Origin: Janthinobacterium sp.
Lineage (GTDB): Bacteria > Pseudomonadota > Gammaproteobacteria > Burkholderiales > Burkholderiaceae_D
DNA: 32,265 bases
Direction: 5' to 3'
NCBI GenBank assembly: GCA_025356595.1
Contig: JANXSQ010000308.1
Span: 1 to 32,265, forward strand
Within the stretch, counting starts at the first letter, position 1. The number at the start of each line of letters is the position of its first letter. This document shows, piece after piece, positions 18,988 to 26,862 of this stretch. The translations under genes and the position numbers were made by a program. The notes under the pieces are model-generated. The model did no database searches. It worked only from the letters and a program-made list of their open reading frames with translations, and was not told the origin of the DNA.

Positions 18988-19231
18988 CTAGCGGTTGAAT
19001 TGCTCCGGCGTTCGATTCGAACAACAATGTAGGGCCATGGGCGCCTACCCGCCGCCGCTGGTGGGAACAAGCCGAAGTATTTTAAACCAGAATAAGTTTC
19101 TCCCGGCTAAAATTTAACGCCGGAACAGCGGCCCGGAAGCGCGTCTTTTCGACGCGCCGCTGGCGCCCGCCGAATGCGGGTATGATCCGCCACAGGCGCG
19201 CGCCGCGCGTCCCCTCCCGCCCTGGACAGCC
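18988..19231. promoter_or_regulatory. Divergent intergenic region between the GT41 gene and nudC
   Basis: These 244 bases separate two divergent genes and should hold both promoters. On the plus strand TATGAT at 19181-19186 is a fair -10 box for nudC, but the -35 is not clear. For the minus-strand gene the AT-rich stretch 19075-19115 (with TTTAAAATA on that strand) is the likeliest promoter region. I found no FliA-type box (TAAA...GCCGATAA) that would tie the GT41 gene to flagellar regulation. Confidence 0.35.
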
Positions 19232-20062
19232 ATGCTACACACACCCGCCTCCTTCATCCCGCTGCTGGCGCCGCAAGAGCACGCCGAGCCGCTGACCTTC
19301 GTCTTCCACCGCGAACGCCTGTTGCTGCGCGAGGCCGACCTCGGCTTGCCGGACGCGGCCTTCCTGGCCGCCCTCGGCGTCGACACGGCGCGCGCCCATC
19401 CGCTCGGACTGTGGGACGGCCGCTATTGCCAGGTGGCGCTGGTCGAGGACGACGCGCTGCCGGACGCGGCGCACGCCTACCGCGGCCTGCGCTCGCTGTT
19501 CAACGCCGTCGACGACGGCATGCTGGGCCTGGCCAGCCGGGCCTGCCAGGTGGCCGAATGGGCGCGCACCCACCGCTACTGCGGCGTCTGCGCGGCGCCG
19601 ATGGCGCTGGCCGCAGGCGAGCGCTGCTTCAAGTGTCCGGCCTGCGGCATGTTGGCCTATCCGCGCATCTCGCCGGCCATGATGGTGCTGATCCGCAAGG
19701 GCGAGCGGGTGTTGTTGGCGATGCACACGAATTCGCCGTCGAAGCGCTTCAGTCCGCTCGCCGGCTTCCTCGAGGCGGGCGAATCGATCGAAGAGGCGGT
19801 GCACCGCGAGGTGATGGAGGAGGTCGGCCTGCGCGTGCACAATCTGCGCTACTTCACCAGCCAGTCCTGGCCGTTCCCGCATTCCTTGATGATCGCCTTC
19901 ACGGCCGACTACCTGGACGGCGAGATCCGCGTCGACGCCAGCGAGATCGCCGAGGCGCGCTGGTTCGGCCCGGACGACGTCTGGCCGGAGCCTGTGTCGA
20001 CGGTGTCGATCTCGTCCCTGCTGGTGGACGCGCACCGTCCCGGCGTGGTCCGGCCGGCCTGA
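19232..20062 (+). CDS. nudC: NAD(+) diphosphatase / RNA decapping Nudix hydrolase, NudC
   Basis: This enzyme cleaves NADH/NAD+ to NMN(H) and AMP, and in known members removes the NAD cap from RNA 5' ends. The 276-residue protein has an N-terminal NUDIX-like domain. A four-cysteine zinc ribbon follows (CGVC and, 17 residues later, CFKCPACG). The Nudix box GFLEAGESIEEAVHREVMEE ends with VGL. After it comes SQSWPFPHSLM, the family-specific SQPWPFPxS-type motif that sets NADH diphosphatases apart from other Nudix enzymes. The length is close to E. coli NudC. It is a monocistronic housekeeping gene. Confidence 0.95.
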   Translation: MLHTPASFIPLLAPQEHAEPLTFVFHRERLLLREADLGLPDAAFLAALGVDTARAHPLGLWDGRYCQVALVEDDALPDAAHAYRGLRSLFNAVDDGMLGLASRACQVAEWARTHRYCGVCAAPMALAAGERCFKCPACGMLAYPRISPAMMVLIRKGERVLLAMHTNSPSKRFSPLAGFLEAGESIEEAVHREVMEEVGLRVHNLRYFTSQSWPFPHSLMIAFTADYLDGEIRVDASEIAEARWFGPDDVWPEPVSTVSISSLLVDAHRPGVVRPA

Positions 20063-20096
20063 TCCGGGCGGCCGGCGCGCCGGGCCCGGCCCGTCC

Positions 20097-20462
20097 TCAA
20101 TGGCGGTAGTCGTTCACCACATGGCGGGTGAAGTTGTACTTGCTGCCGCCCGGCAGCAGGTCGATCAGGCGCTTCGGCGTCGAGGCCGACATGAAGGCGT
20201 CGGCGGCGCCGTCGCCGCTGCGGAATTTCATGCCCGGGCTGAGGATCTGGTTGGCGCGTATGGTCAGATGCTGGAAGCTCTTGGTCTTCTCGTTGTTGAG
20301 GATGAAATGCAGTTCCTGCTTGAAGGTCAGGTAGGGGATCTTCAACCACCAGCCCTCGTCCGCGCCGTACACGACGACGTTGGAAAAATGCGTGTTCTTG
20401 TCCGTCAACGCCGGCGCGCCGAGGCGGTCGTTGATGCGTTTCCTTGCTTCGATCTTGGTCAT
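20097..20462 (-). CDS. Conserved-looking hypothetical protein, 121 residues
   Basis: I do not recognise this gene. The product is soluble, without a signal peptide or membrane helix. It reads MTKIEARKRINDRLG at the N terminus, then GWWLKIPYLTFKQELHFILN (about 38-57), and ends with NFTRHVVNDYRH. The pattern looks like a small alpha/beta domain. I chose the ATG at 20462 because GAAGGAAA lies four to twelve bases upstream. The open frame continues further upstream, but that part is arginine-rich and unlikely to be translated. It is convergent with nudC and lies 76 bases from the next LysR gene. Confidence 0.7.
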   Translation of the reverse strand: MTKIEARKRINDRLGAPALTDKNTHFSNVVVYGADEGWWLKIPYLTFKQELHFILNNEKTKSFQHLTIRANQILSPGMKFRSGDGAADAFMSASTPKRLIDLLPGGSKYNFTRHVVNDYRH

Positions 20463-20538
20463 GCGGTTTCCTTCGACAACACGAAAAAGCGCCCCGCCCG
20501 CGCGGCGCGCCACAAGCCGCATTTTGACACAGTTCGCC

Positions 20539-21432
20539 TCAGCTAATTTCCAGGATGTCGGCCAGCCAGTCGACGAACACGCGCACCCGCGGCGAGAGGT
20601 GTTTGTTGTGGGCGTAGACGATGGAGACGGGCAGCGGCGCCGGCCGCCAGCGCGCCAGCACCTCCTCCAGTTCGCCCGCCGCCAGCAGCGCCTCCATGCC
20701 CAGGCGCGGCGCCTGGATCAGGCCCAGCCCGGCGCGGCAACTGGCGACATAGGCTTCGGCGCTGCTCACCGACACCAGGCTGCGCATGGCCAGGCTGCGG
20801 CTGGCGCCGTCCTCCTCGTATTCCCATTCCAGGTCGCGGCCGCTCTGGCTGGAAAAAAAGTTCACCGCGTAGTGGCGCGCCAGGTCGGCCGGCGTCTGCG
20901 GGCGGCCGTGCTCGGCCAGATAGGCGGGCGCGGCGCAATTGATCTGCTGCATGGCGCCGATGCGTCTGGCGACCAGGCTGGAGTCGCGCAGCGTGCCGGC
21001 GCGCACGGCGCAGTCTATGCCCTCGCCGACCAGGTCGGCGTAGCGGTCGTTCGCGCCCAGGCGCACCTGGATGTGCGGGTACTGCTTGAAAAAGGCCGGC
21101 AGGGCGGGGATCACCATCAGGCGCGCCAGGCGCTCCGGCAGGTCGACGCGGATGGCGCCGCTGGGCAGGTGGCCGGGGCCGAGGAAGAGGGCGTTGACGT
21201 CCTCCAGTTCGTCGAGCAGGCGGATGCAGCGCTCCAGGTAGATGGCGCCCTCGAGCGTCAGGCTGACCTTGCGCGTGGTGCGCTGCAGCAGGCGCACGCC
21301 GAGCAATTGTTCGACGCTTTGCACGGCGTTCGTCACGGTCGGCTTGGGCAGGTCGAGCTGTTCGGCGGCCTGGGTGAAGCTCTTGCATTGCGCCACGCAT
21401 TTGAAGATGTGCATCGCCTTGAACTGATCCAT
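20539..21432 (-). CDS. LysR-family transcriptional regulator (beside aldo/keto reductase)
   Basis: This is a 297-residue DNA-binding regulator. The N-terminal winged helix-turn-helix is clear (MDQFKAMHIFKCVAQCKSFT, then AAEQLDLPKPTVTNAVQSVE at about 21-40). A linker helix leads into a periplasmic-binding-like effector domain from about residue 90. I set the start at 21432, which gives the usual LysR length and has AAGGGG five bases upstream, although the frame is open for another 42 codons. It is transcribed away from the aldo/keto reductase gene, the usual arrangement for a LysR protein controlling its neighbour. The inducer is unknown. Confidence 0.92.
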   Translation of the reverse strand: MDQFKAMHIFKCVAQCKSFTQAAEQLDLPKPTVTNAVQSVEQLLGVRLLQRTTRKVSLTLEGAIYLERCIRLLDELEDVNALFLGPGHLPSGAIRVDLPERLARLMVIPALPAFFKQYPHIQVRLGANDRYADLVGEGIDCAVRAGTLRDSSLVARRIGAMQQINCAAPAYLAEHGRPQTPADLARHYAVNFFSSQSGRDLEWEYEEDGASRSLAMRSLVSVSSAEAYVASCRAGLGLIQAPRLGMEALLAAGELEEVLARWRPAPLPVSIVYAHNKHLSPRVRVFVDWLADILEIS

Positions 21433-21461
21433 CGCGGCCCCTTCGATTGGATCGTTTTTTC

Positions 21462-21515
21462 GAATAAACAAAGCAATAATAGCGTATTTATTCTTCGCCG
21501 CGCGCCGCGCATACT
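21462..21515 (+). promoter_or_regulatory. Divergent promoter and candidate LysR operator
   Basis: On the plus strand TTTATT (21487-21492), a 17-base spacer and CATACT (21510-21515) make a plausible sigma-70 promoter for the aldo/keto reductase. A perfect inverted repeat GAATAAA (21462-21468) / TTTATTC (21487-21493) with an 18-base gap overlaps the -35 box, a fitting place for LysR binding. The region also holds AT-rich sequence suitable for a promoter in the other direction. Confidence 0.4.
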
Positions 21516-21569
21516 GTTTCCACCGGGCCCAGCACTCCGCGCCGCGGCCCCTTTTCACCGGAGAATATT

Positions 21570-22574
21570 ATGCAAGTTCGTCAACTCGGCCGCAGCGGCC
21601 CGCAGGTAGCGCAAATCGGCCTCGGCCTGATGGGCATGTCCGACCTGTACGGTCCGGCCGAACGGGGCGAGAGCATCGCCACCATCCACGCCGCGCTGGA
21701 GGCCGGCGTGACCCTGCTCGACACGGGCGACTTCTACGGCATGGGCCACAATGAGTTGCTGCTACGCGAGGCGCTGGCCGGCGGGCGGCGCGACAACGCC
21801 GTCATCAGCGTCAAGTTCGGCGCCCTGCGCGACCCGGACGGCGGCTGGAGCGGCAGCGACTGCCGCCCGGCGGCCGTGAAGAATTTCGCCGCCTACTCGC
21901 TGCGCCGCCTGGATGTCGAGCGCATCGACATCTACCGTCCGGCGCGCCTCGACCCGGCCGTGCCGATCGAGGACACGGTGGGCGCCATCGCCGAGCTGAT
22001 CAAGGCCGGCCACGTCGGCCACATCGGCCTCTCGGAGGTCAGCGCCGCGACCCTGCGGCGGGCCCACGCGGTGCACCCGATCAGCGACCTGCAGATCGAA
22101 TACTCGCTGATCTCGCGCGGCATCGAAGACGAGATCCTGCCGGTGGCGCGCGAACTGGGCATCGGCATCACCGCGTATGGGGTGCTGTCGCGCGGCCTGA
22201 TCAGCGGCCACTGGAGCGCCCGGCGCGAGGGCGAGCAGGATTTCCGCGGCCAGTTCAGTCCGCGCTTCCAGGGCGCCAACCTGGCCAGCAATCTCGCGCT
22301 GGTCGAGGAGCTGCGGGCCATCGCCGACGAGCTCGGCGTGACGGTGGCGCAACTGGCCATCGCCTGGGTGGCGGCGCAGGGCGCCGACATCGTGCCCCTG
22401 GTCGGCGCGCGCCGCCGCGACCGCCTGCGGGAGGCGCTGGGCGCGGTCAGCCTGCGCTTGTCGGCGGCCGATTTGGCGCGCCTGGAGCGGGTGATCCCGG
22501 CCGGCGCGGCGGCCGGCGGACGCTACCACGCGCATCTGGCGCGCGACCTCGACAGCGAGCGCGCGGCGTCCTGA
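21570..22574 (+). CDS. Aldo/keto reductase family oxidoreductase
   Basis: This is an NADPH-dependent (beta/alpha)8-barrel reductase of 334 residues. The catalytic Asp51, Tyr56 and Lys82 are present in LLDTGDFYG and SVKFG. The position of the fourth tetrad residue, His in most members (IDLYxLH), reads IDIYRPARLD here, so an Ala stands where His is expected (about residue 125). The C-terminal NADPH-binding region is present (IVPLVGARRRDRLREAL). A good Shine-Dalgarno (GGAGAA) precedes the ATG. It is probably controlled by the divergent LysR gene. The substrate is unknown. Confidence 0.9.
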   Translation: MQVRQLGRSGPQVAQIGLGLMGMSDLYGPAERGESIATIHAALEAGVTLLDTGDFYGMGHNELLLREALAGGRRDNAVISVKFGALRDPDGGWSGSDCRPAAVKNFAAYSLRRLDVERIDIYRPARLDPAVPIEDTVGAIAELIKAGHVGHIGLSEVSAATLRRAHAVHPISDLQIEYSLISRGIEDEILPVARELGIGITAYGVLSRGLISGHWSARREGEQDFRGQFSPRFQGANLASNLALVEELRAIADELGVTVAQLAIAWVAAQGADIVPLVGARRRDRLREALGAVSLRLSAADLARLERVIPAGAAAGGRYHAHLARDLDSERAAS

Positions 22575-22578
22575 GGCC

Positions 22579-22670
22579 GGCGCCCTCAGCCCGGCGCCCT
22601 CAGCCAAGCGCCCTTAGCCAGGCGCCCTTAGCCAGGCGCCCTTAGCCAGACGCCCTTAGCCAGGCGCCCT
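22579..22670. repeat. 14-bp tandem repeat, six full units plus a partial
   Basis: The unit GGCGCCCTTAGCCA occurs six times without gaps (22579, 22593, 22607, 22621, 22635, 22649), with one to three base changes per copy. An eight-base partial copy runs to 22670. It fills the gap between the converging aldo/keto reductase and EamA genes, and its last bases overlap the EamA stop codon (22669-22671). GGCGCC in most units is self-complementary. Confidence 0.92.
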
Positions 22671-23097
22671 AAAACAGCAGGATCAGGGAGCCGAGCACGA
22701 TCATGCCGGCGCCGGCGGCGCCCTTCAGCGTCGGCGCTTCGCCCAGCAGCGTCCAGCCGGCCAGCACCACCAGGGCGACGCTGAGCTTGTCGATCGGCGC
22801 CACCTGCGACACCGGCCCCAGTTGCAGGGCGCGGAAGTAGCACAACCAGGACAGGCCGGTGGTCAGGCCGGAGGCGATCAGGCAGGTCCAGCCGAGCCAG
22901 TTGCCGCCGGCCGGACGCTGCCATTCCGCGCGCAGCGAGATGATGGCCGCCGTGACCATCAGGATGACGACGGTGCGTATCAAGGTGGCCATATTGCTGT
23001 TCATGTGCGCCACGCCCAGTTTGCCCAGGATGGCCGTGAGCGCCGCGAACAGGGCCGACAGCAGCGCGAAGCCCTGCCAGGAAAATGAAATGTGCAT
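22669..23097 (-). CDS. EamA/DMT-superfamily small transporter
   Basis: This integral inner-membrane protein has 142 residues with four or five hydrophobic segments (about 8-28, 38-54, 68-90, 95-114, 122-142). It corresponds to a single EamA domain, half the usual ten-helix transporter, so it would work as a dimer. The N terminus MHISFSWQGFALLSALFAAL and the segment LGPVSQVAPIDKLSVALVVL are typical. The DMT group exports or imports metabolites, but no substrate can be named. The ATG at 23097 has AAGGAA just upstream. Its stop codon is built from the tandem repeat that follows. Confidence 0.88.
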   Translation of the reverse strand: MHISFSWQGFALLSALFAALTAILGKLGVAHMNSNMATLIRTVVILMVTAAIISLRAEWQRPAGGNWLGWTCLIASGLTTGLSWLCYFRALQLGPVSQVAPIDKLSVALVVLAGWTLLGEAPTLKGAAGAGMIVLGSLILLF

Positions 23098-23423
23098 GCT
23101 GTTCCTTCGCTTCGCATGAATGGATTTAATAATACGCGGACGCCGGCATTGATAATGCGGCTATTTTTGCTTTTAATATAATGATATCGATAAATTAAAT
23201 AGGGCAACATTCAGCGTTGTTTTCCTGACGGGCATATAACATTGCCTTGAAGATATTGCTTCACGGCATGCAAAATTCACCGTATATTCGGCGTATTCGG
23301 AGTAGGATCGAACGGTGCCGAAGCCGCGCCGGCGCCGTCGCATCCCCGTCTCCCAGGTCCCGGCCGGCGGACGCGGATGGGGAATACACGTCGCTGTAAC
23401 ACCATAATATGTTGGAGACTATC
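23098..23423. promoter_or_regulatory. Divergent region between the EamA and chemoreceptor genes
   Basis: This stretch of 326 bases has no gene. It includes the most AT-rich sequence in the window (about 23160-23205). A perfect TATAAT at 23177-23182 lacks a suitably placed -35. For the chemoreceptor a better pair is TTGAAG (23247-23252), an 18-base spacer and CAAAAT (23271-23276). No FliA-type motif was found. The minus strand carries TATTAT (complement of 23129-23134), which could be the -10 box of the EamA gene. Confidence 0.3.
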
Positions 23424-25061
23424 GTGAAGAAACTGACCTTTCAGCAAAAATTATGGATCCCCTTGCTGTGCAGCTTATTGTGCATCACGGGGATCTTTTT
23501 GTATAACGCGGTGCAAACGCGCGACCTGCGCATCGAAGAGCGCAGCGGCGACTTGAGCAACCTCGGCGACATGGGCGTGAGCATCCTGAAAATGTACGGC
23601 GAGCTGGCCGAGACCGGCAAGATGAGCAAGGAGGAGGCGCAGAAACAGGCCATCGCCGTCGTCAAGGGCCTGCGCTACGGCAAGGACGGTTACCTGAGCA
23701 TCGTCACCACCGACACGGTGGCCCTGATGAACCCCTTCAAGCCGGCCAACGACGGCAAGGATGTCAGCGAGGTCAAGGATGTCAACGGCGTGTATCTGTA
23801 CCGCGACATCGTCAAGCTGGGCCGCAGCGACAGCGGCGCCGGCTTCGTGCGCTATGTCTGGCCGCGGCCGGGCGACACGGCGCCCTCGCCGAAGATGAGC
23901 CGCGTCAGCACCTACAAGCCGTGGGGCTGGATCATCATCAACGGCATGTACATGGATGACATCGACACCGCCTTCCGCCAGTCGCTGCTGAGCGCCGGCG
24001 GCTTGCTGCTGGCGGTCTGCGCGCTGCTCTCGGTGATCGTCACGACGATCAACCGCAGCCTGCGCCACGCCTTGGGCGGCGCGCCGGAGTACGCCGCCGA
24101 GGTGGCCGAGAAGATCGCCCGCAACGACTTGAGCGGCGTGGTCGCCACGCACAAGGACGACCGCAGCAGCGTCCTGTTCGCGATGAAGACCATGCAGAGC
24201 AACCTGGCGACGACGATAGGCGAAATCCGCAACAGCGCCGACACCATCGCCACCGCCTCGAGCGAAATCGCCAGCGGCAATATGGACCTGTCGGGACGCA
24301 CCGAATCGCAGGCCAGCGCGCTGGAGGAAACGGCCGCCTCGATGGAGGAACTGACCTCCACCGTGAAGCAGAACGTCGACAACGCCGTGCAGGCGAACCA
24401 GATGGCGCTGTCGGCCTCGGAGGTGGCGCAGCAGGGCGGCGCCGTGGTGTCCAAGGTGATCGCCACCATGGACACCATCAACGCCTCGGCCACGCGCATC
24501 GTCGACATCATCAGCGTCATCGACGGCATCGCCTTCCAGACCAACATCCTGGCGCTGAACGCGGCCGTGGAAGCGGCCCGCGCCGGCGAGCAGGGGCGTG
24601 GCTTCGCCGTGGTCGCCTCCGAGGTGCGCAACCTGGCCCACCGCAGCGCGGCGGCGGCCAAGGAAATCAAGGCCCTGATCGGCGACTCGGTCGACAGCAT
24701 CGCCGCCGGCAGCGCGCTGGTCGGCCAGGCCGGCGCGACGATGGACCAGGTGGTCGCTAGCGTCTCGCGGGTGACCGACATCATGGCCGAGATCACGGCC
24801 GCCTCGCGCGAGCAAAGCACCGGCATCGGCCACGTCAATCAGGCGATCGCGGAAATGGATTCGGTGACGCAGCAGAACGCGGCGCTGGTCGAACAGGCGG
24901 CGGCGGCGGCCGGCAGCATGCAGGACCAGGCCGCCAATCTGGCCGGCCTGGTGGCGCGCTTCAAGCTGGAGGAGGGCGAGGGCGGCATGCCGCGTCCGGC
25001 GCCGGCCGCGGCGGCGCGCGGCGTCAAGGCTCGTCCGGCGCGCGCGCTGGCGCTGCGCTGA
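23424..25061 (+). CDS. Methyl-accepting chemotaxis protein with Cache-type sensor
   Basis: This is a transmembrane chemoreceptor. From the GTG start it has 545 residues. TM1 (about 7-27) is followed by a periplasmic single-Cache domain (about 30-180, with [15 protein letters not shown] and [16 protein letters not shown]). TM2 (about 188-210) leads to a short linker and the cytoplasmic signalling helices, with the highly conserved tip [21 protein letters not shown] prefer GTG at 23424 over the in-frame ATG at 23409 because GGAG lies six bases before the GTG and the ATG has no ribosome binding site. The C terminus (ARALALR) lacks a CheR-binding pentapeptide. The Cache type suggests small organic acids as ligands, but the ligand is not known. 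Confidence 0.94.
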   Translation: MKKLTFQQKLWIPLLCSLLCITGIFLYNAVQTRDLRIEERSGDLSNLGDMGVSILKMYGELAETGKMSKEEAQKQAIAVVKGLRYGKDGYLSIVTTDTVALMNPFKPANDGKDVSEVKDVNGVYLYRDIVKLGRSDSGAGFVRYVWPRPGDTAPSPKMSRVSTYKPWGWIIINGMYMDDIDTAFRQSLLSAGGLLLAVCALLSVIVTTINRSLRHALGGAPEYAAEVAEKIARNDLSGVVATHKDDRSSVLFAMKTMQSNLATTIGEIRNSADTIATASSEIASGNMDLSGRTESQASALEETAASMEELTSTVKQNVDNAVQANQMALSASEVAQQGGAVVSKVIATMDTINASATRIVDIISVIDGIAFQTNILALNAAVEAARAGEQGRGFAVVASEVRNLAHRSAAAAKEIKALIGDSVDSIAAGSALVGQAGATMDQVVASVSRVTDIMAEITAASREQSTGIGHVNQAIAEMDSVTQQNAALVEQAAAAAGSMQDQAANLAGLVARFKLEEGEGGMPRPAPAAAARGVKARPARALALR

Positions 25062-25065
25062 GGCG

Positions 25066-25112
25066 CGGCGGGAACCCGGGGCGCGCGCTCCGGGTTCCCG
25101 CCGGTCTTTATT
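25066..25112 (+). terminator. Strong intrinsic terminator after the chemoreceptor gene
   Basis: A perfect 14-base-pair stem (25066-25079 with 25090-25103) around a ten-base loop is followed by GTCTTTATT. It begins five bases after the chemoreceptor stop. It also covers the end of the converging LysR gene, whose stop codon (25108-25110) is in the T-rich part. Confidence 0.85.
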
Positions 25113-26004
25113 GCGCGCGCTCGAACAGGCCTTCGAGGAAGTCGACGAAGACCCTGACCTTGGCGGCGCGCTCGTGCTTTTTCTGGAACAGCACCGACAC
25201 GTCGGGGCCGGGCGCGCTCCAGTCCTGCAGCAGCGGCACCAACGTGCCGTTGCCGATCGGCACCGTCAGCGACACCGACAGGGCCTGCACGATGCCGCAG
25301 CCGGCGCTGGCCGCCGCGATCATCGATTCGACGTGGTCCATCGCCAGGCCGCCCTGCGGCGTGTGGGCGAAGGGCGCGCCGTCGCGCTCGAACAACCAGG
25401 GGCGCAACTGGCGCGTCTTCGGATACAGGAAATTCAGGCAGGCGAAGTCGGACAATTGTTCCGGCGTCTGCGGCGCGCCGTGGCGGCGCAGGAATTCGGG
25501 CGAGGCGCAGCACACATAGCGCGTGCGGCAGACGGTCTTCGCCACCAGATGCGCGTCGGGCACGTCGCCGATGCGGATCTGCACGTCGACGCCCTCCTCG
25601 GCCATGTCGATGGGGCGGTCGCCGGCCGTCATGCGCAGGGTGATGTCGGGGTAGGCCGCCAGGAAACGCGGCAGCGCCGGCGCCACGAAGAGACGGCTGA
25701 TGACGCTGGGCATGTCGACGCGCAGGCTGCCGGCCGGCGCCTGGTTCGAGCATTGCAGGCTGCTTTCCAGCTCGTGCATATCGCTCAGCAGATGCAGGGC
25801 CCGCTCATGGCACTGGCGCCCCTCGTCGGTGAGCGACATGCTGCGCGTGGTGCGGTTCAGCAGCCGGGTGTTGAAGTGCGTCTCCAGCGCGGCGACCTGG
25901 TTGGTCACCGACGAGGTCGAAATGCCCAGGCGCTCGGCGGCCTTGCTGAAACCACCCGTTTCCACTACGGCGCAGAAAACCTTCAGCGCGTCCAAACGAT
26001 CCAT
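25108..26004 (-). CDS. LysR-family transcriptional regulator (second copy)
   Basis: The 298-residue DNA-binding regulator has an N-terminal winged helix-turn-helix (MDRLDALKVFCAVVETGGFS, then AAERLGISTSSVTNQVAALE). Its effector-binding domain (about 90-298) is of the CrgA/DmlR-like type common in this family. The ATG at 26004 is preceded by GGAG. No divergent target gene is adjacent: a palindromic element and then a lipoprotein gene on the same strand lie upstream. Its regulon therefore cannot be inferred from position. Confidence 0.92.
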   Translation of the reverse strand: MDRLDALKVFCAVVETGGFSKAAERLGISTSSVTNQVAALETHFNTRLLNRTTRSMSLTDEGRQCHERALHLLSDMHELESSLQCSNQAPAGSLRVDMPSVISRLFVAPALPRFLAAYPDITLRMTAGDRPIDMAEEGVDVQIRIGDVPDAHLVAKTVCRTRYVCCASPEFLRRHGAPQTPEQLSDFACLNFLYPKTRQLRPWLFERDGAPFAHTPQGGLAMDHVESMIAAASAGCGIVQALSVSLTVPIGNGTLVPLLQDWSAPGPDVSVLFQKKHERAAKVRVFVDFLEGLFERAQ

Positions 26005-26045
26005 GCCTACTCCATCCTAATGGGAAATGCCGGCCGAAGCCGGGT

Positions 26046-26208
26046 TTAGGAGCCGTTCAAAAATAACTGTACCATTTGGATCGGCCCTGGCGGGCGCGCT
26101 GCTGCGTTGCTCGTCGTCGCGATAGCTCGCTATGACTCCTTCTCGCGCCTTGCCTCGCAACTCGCCAGGACCGCCCAAATGTCACACTTATTTATTCATG
26201 GCTCCTTA
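26046..26208. mobile_element. 163-bp palindromic (MITE-like) element
   Basis: Two 34-base arms, 26046-26079 and 26175-26208, are inverted copies that agree at 26 of 34 positions and start with TTAGGAGCC / TAAGGAGCC. The inner part is also partly self-complementary (CCTGGCGGG with CTCGCCAGG). The exact centre is ATAGC-TC-GCTAT at 26122-26133. The whole element could fold into one long hairpin. It has no coding capacity. Its right end supplies the TAA stop of the lipoprotein gene. Similar elements occur in many proteobacteria, from memory; copies elsewhere in this genome cannot be checked here. Confidence 0.8.
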
Positions 26209-26643
26209 CTGCGCGCCGGCGGGGGCCGCCGGCTGCTCGGGCGCGGCCTCGAATTCCAGCTTGCCGCCGTTGACGACGAAGCTGCCCACCGGCTGGCCCA
26301 GGTCGGCCTTGGGATCGTTCTGTAGTTCGGTCAGGCTGTTGCAGGTGTTCGTTTCGACCTGCCACAACTGGTCGCCGAGGCGCAGGTTCCAGGTGCCGTC
26401 GGCGGCGGCGAACAGCTCCGCCTTCACGTCCGTGGCCGGCTGCACCGTCGTCAGACGGTGCAGGCGCTGGCATTCCGGCAGGCGCGAGGCGACCAGGGTG
26501 ACGGCGGCCTCGCTTTTCCAGAAGTAGGACTGCTGGCGGCGCAGGGTCAGGGAATGGTCGCGGCCGTCGATGTAGTAGGAGGCGGAATCGTCGACGCAGC
26601 CCGCCAGGAAAACAGCCATCAGAACGATCAGGGTCTTGCGCAT
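26206..26643 (-). CDS. Small lipoprotein of unknown function
   Basis: The 145-residue precursor has a lipoprotein signal (MRKTLIVLMAVFLAGC) with the lipobox LAGC and the lipidated Cys at 16. The residues after it are Val-Asp-Asp; Asp at +3 instead of +2 favours outer-membrane sorting, though weakly. The mature part is a small beta-rich domain (SYYIDGRDHSLTLRRQQSYF, then LPECQRLHRLT with another Cys, and NTCNSL). A Pro/Ala tail ends it. The stop codon lies in the end of the neighbouring palindromic element. I do not recognise a family. Confidence 0.8.
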   Translation of the reverse strand: MRKTLIVLMAVFLAGCVDDSASYYIDGRDHSLTLRRQQSYFWKSEAAVTLVASRLPECQRLHRLTTVQPATDVKAELFAAADGTWNLRLGDQLWQVETNTCNSLTELQNDPKADLGQPVGSFVVNGGKLEFEAAPEQPAAPAGAQ

Positions 26644-26862
26644 GGGCGTCGCTTTCCAGTGTGTTTCCGTAGGTAAATGGCGCGCAAACGCCGGCCGGGC
26701 CCGGCAAACGGAGGCTGGCGGGGCGGCGCGGCGCCGGCCGGCGCGCCCGAAGCGGGGCCGTCAGAAAATTTCGCGCCGACGTGGCATTATATCGGTGCCC
26801 GCCGGCGCCGGCATGCTCATTGTTGCCATGCCCCAGCCCGCTTCCAACCTGGAGAGAAAAAC

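Noticed and set aside
14626-19032. A plus-strand open frame of 1468 codons covering both minus-strand genes of the glycosylation region
   Set aside because: It is the antisense shadow of two same-frame genes in GC-rich DNA. The product would be rich in Gln, His, Asp, Gly, Ala and Val without any domain, while the minus strand encodes clear GT41 and methyltransferase motifs.
21433-21558. A longer LysR protein starting at 21558
   Set aside because: The extra 42 codons would add a non-homologous Arg-rich N terminus ahead of the helix-turn-helix and run through the promoter region. The ATG at 21432 has a good ribosome binding site.
22579-22670. The tandem repeat considered as a CRISPR array
   Set aside because: The 14-base units are directly joined without spacers, and no cas gene is present.
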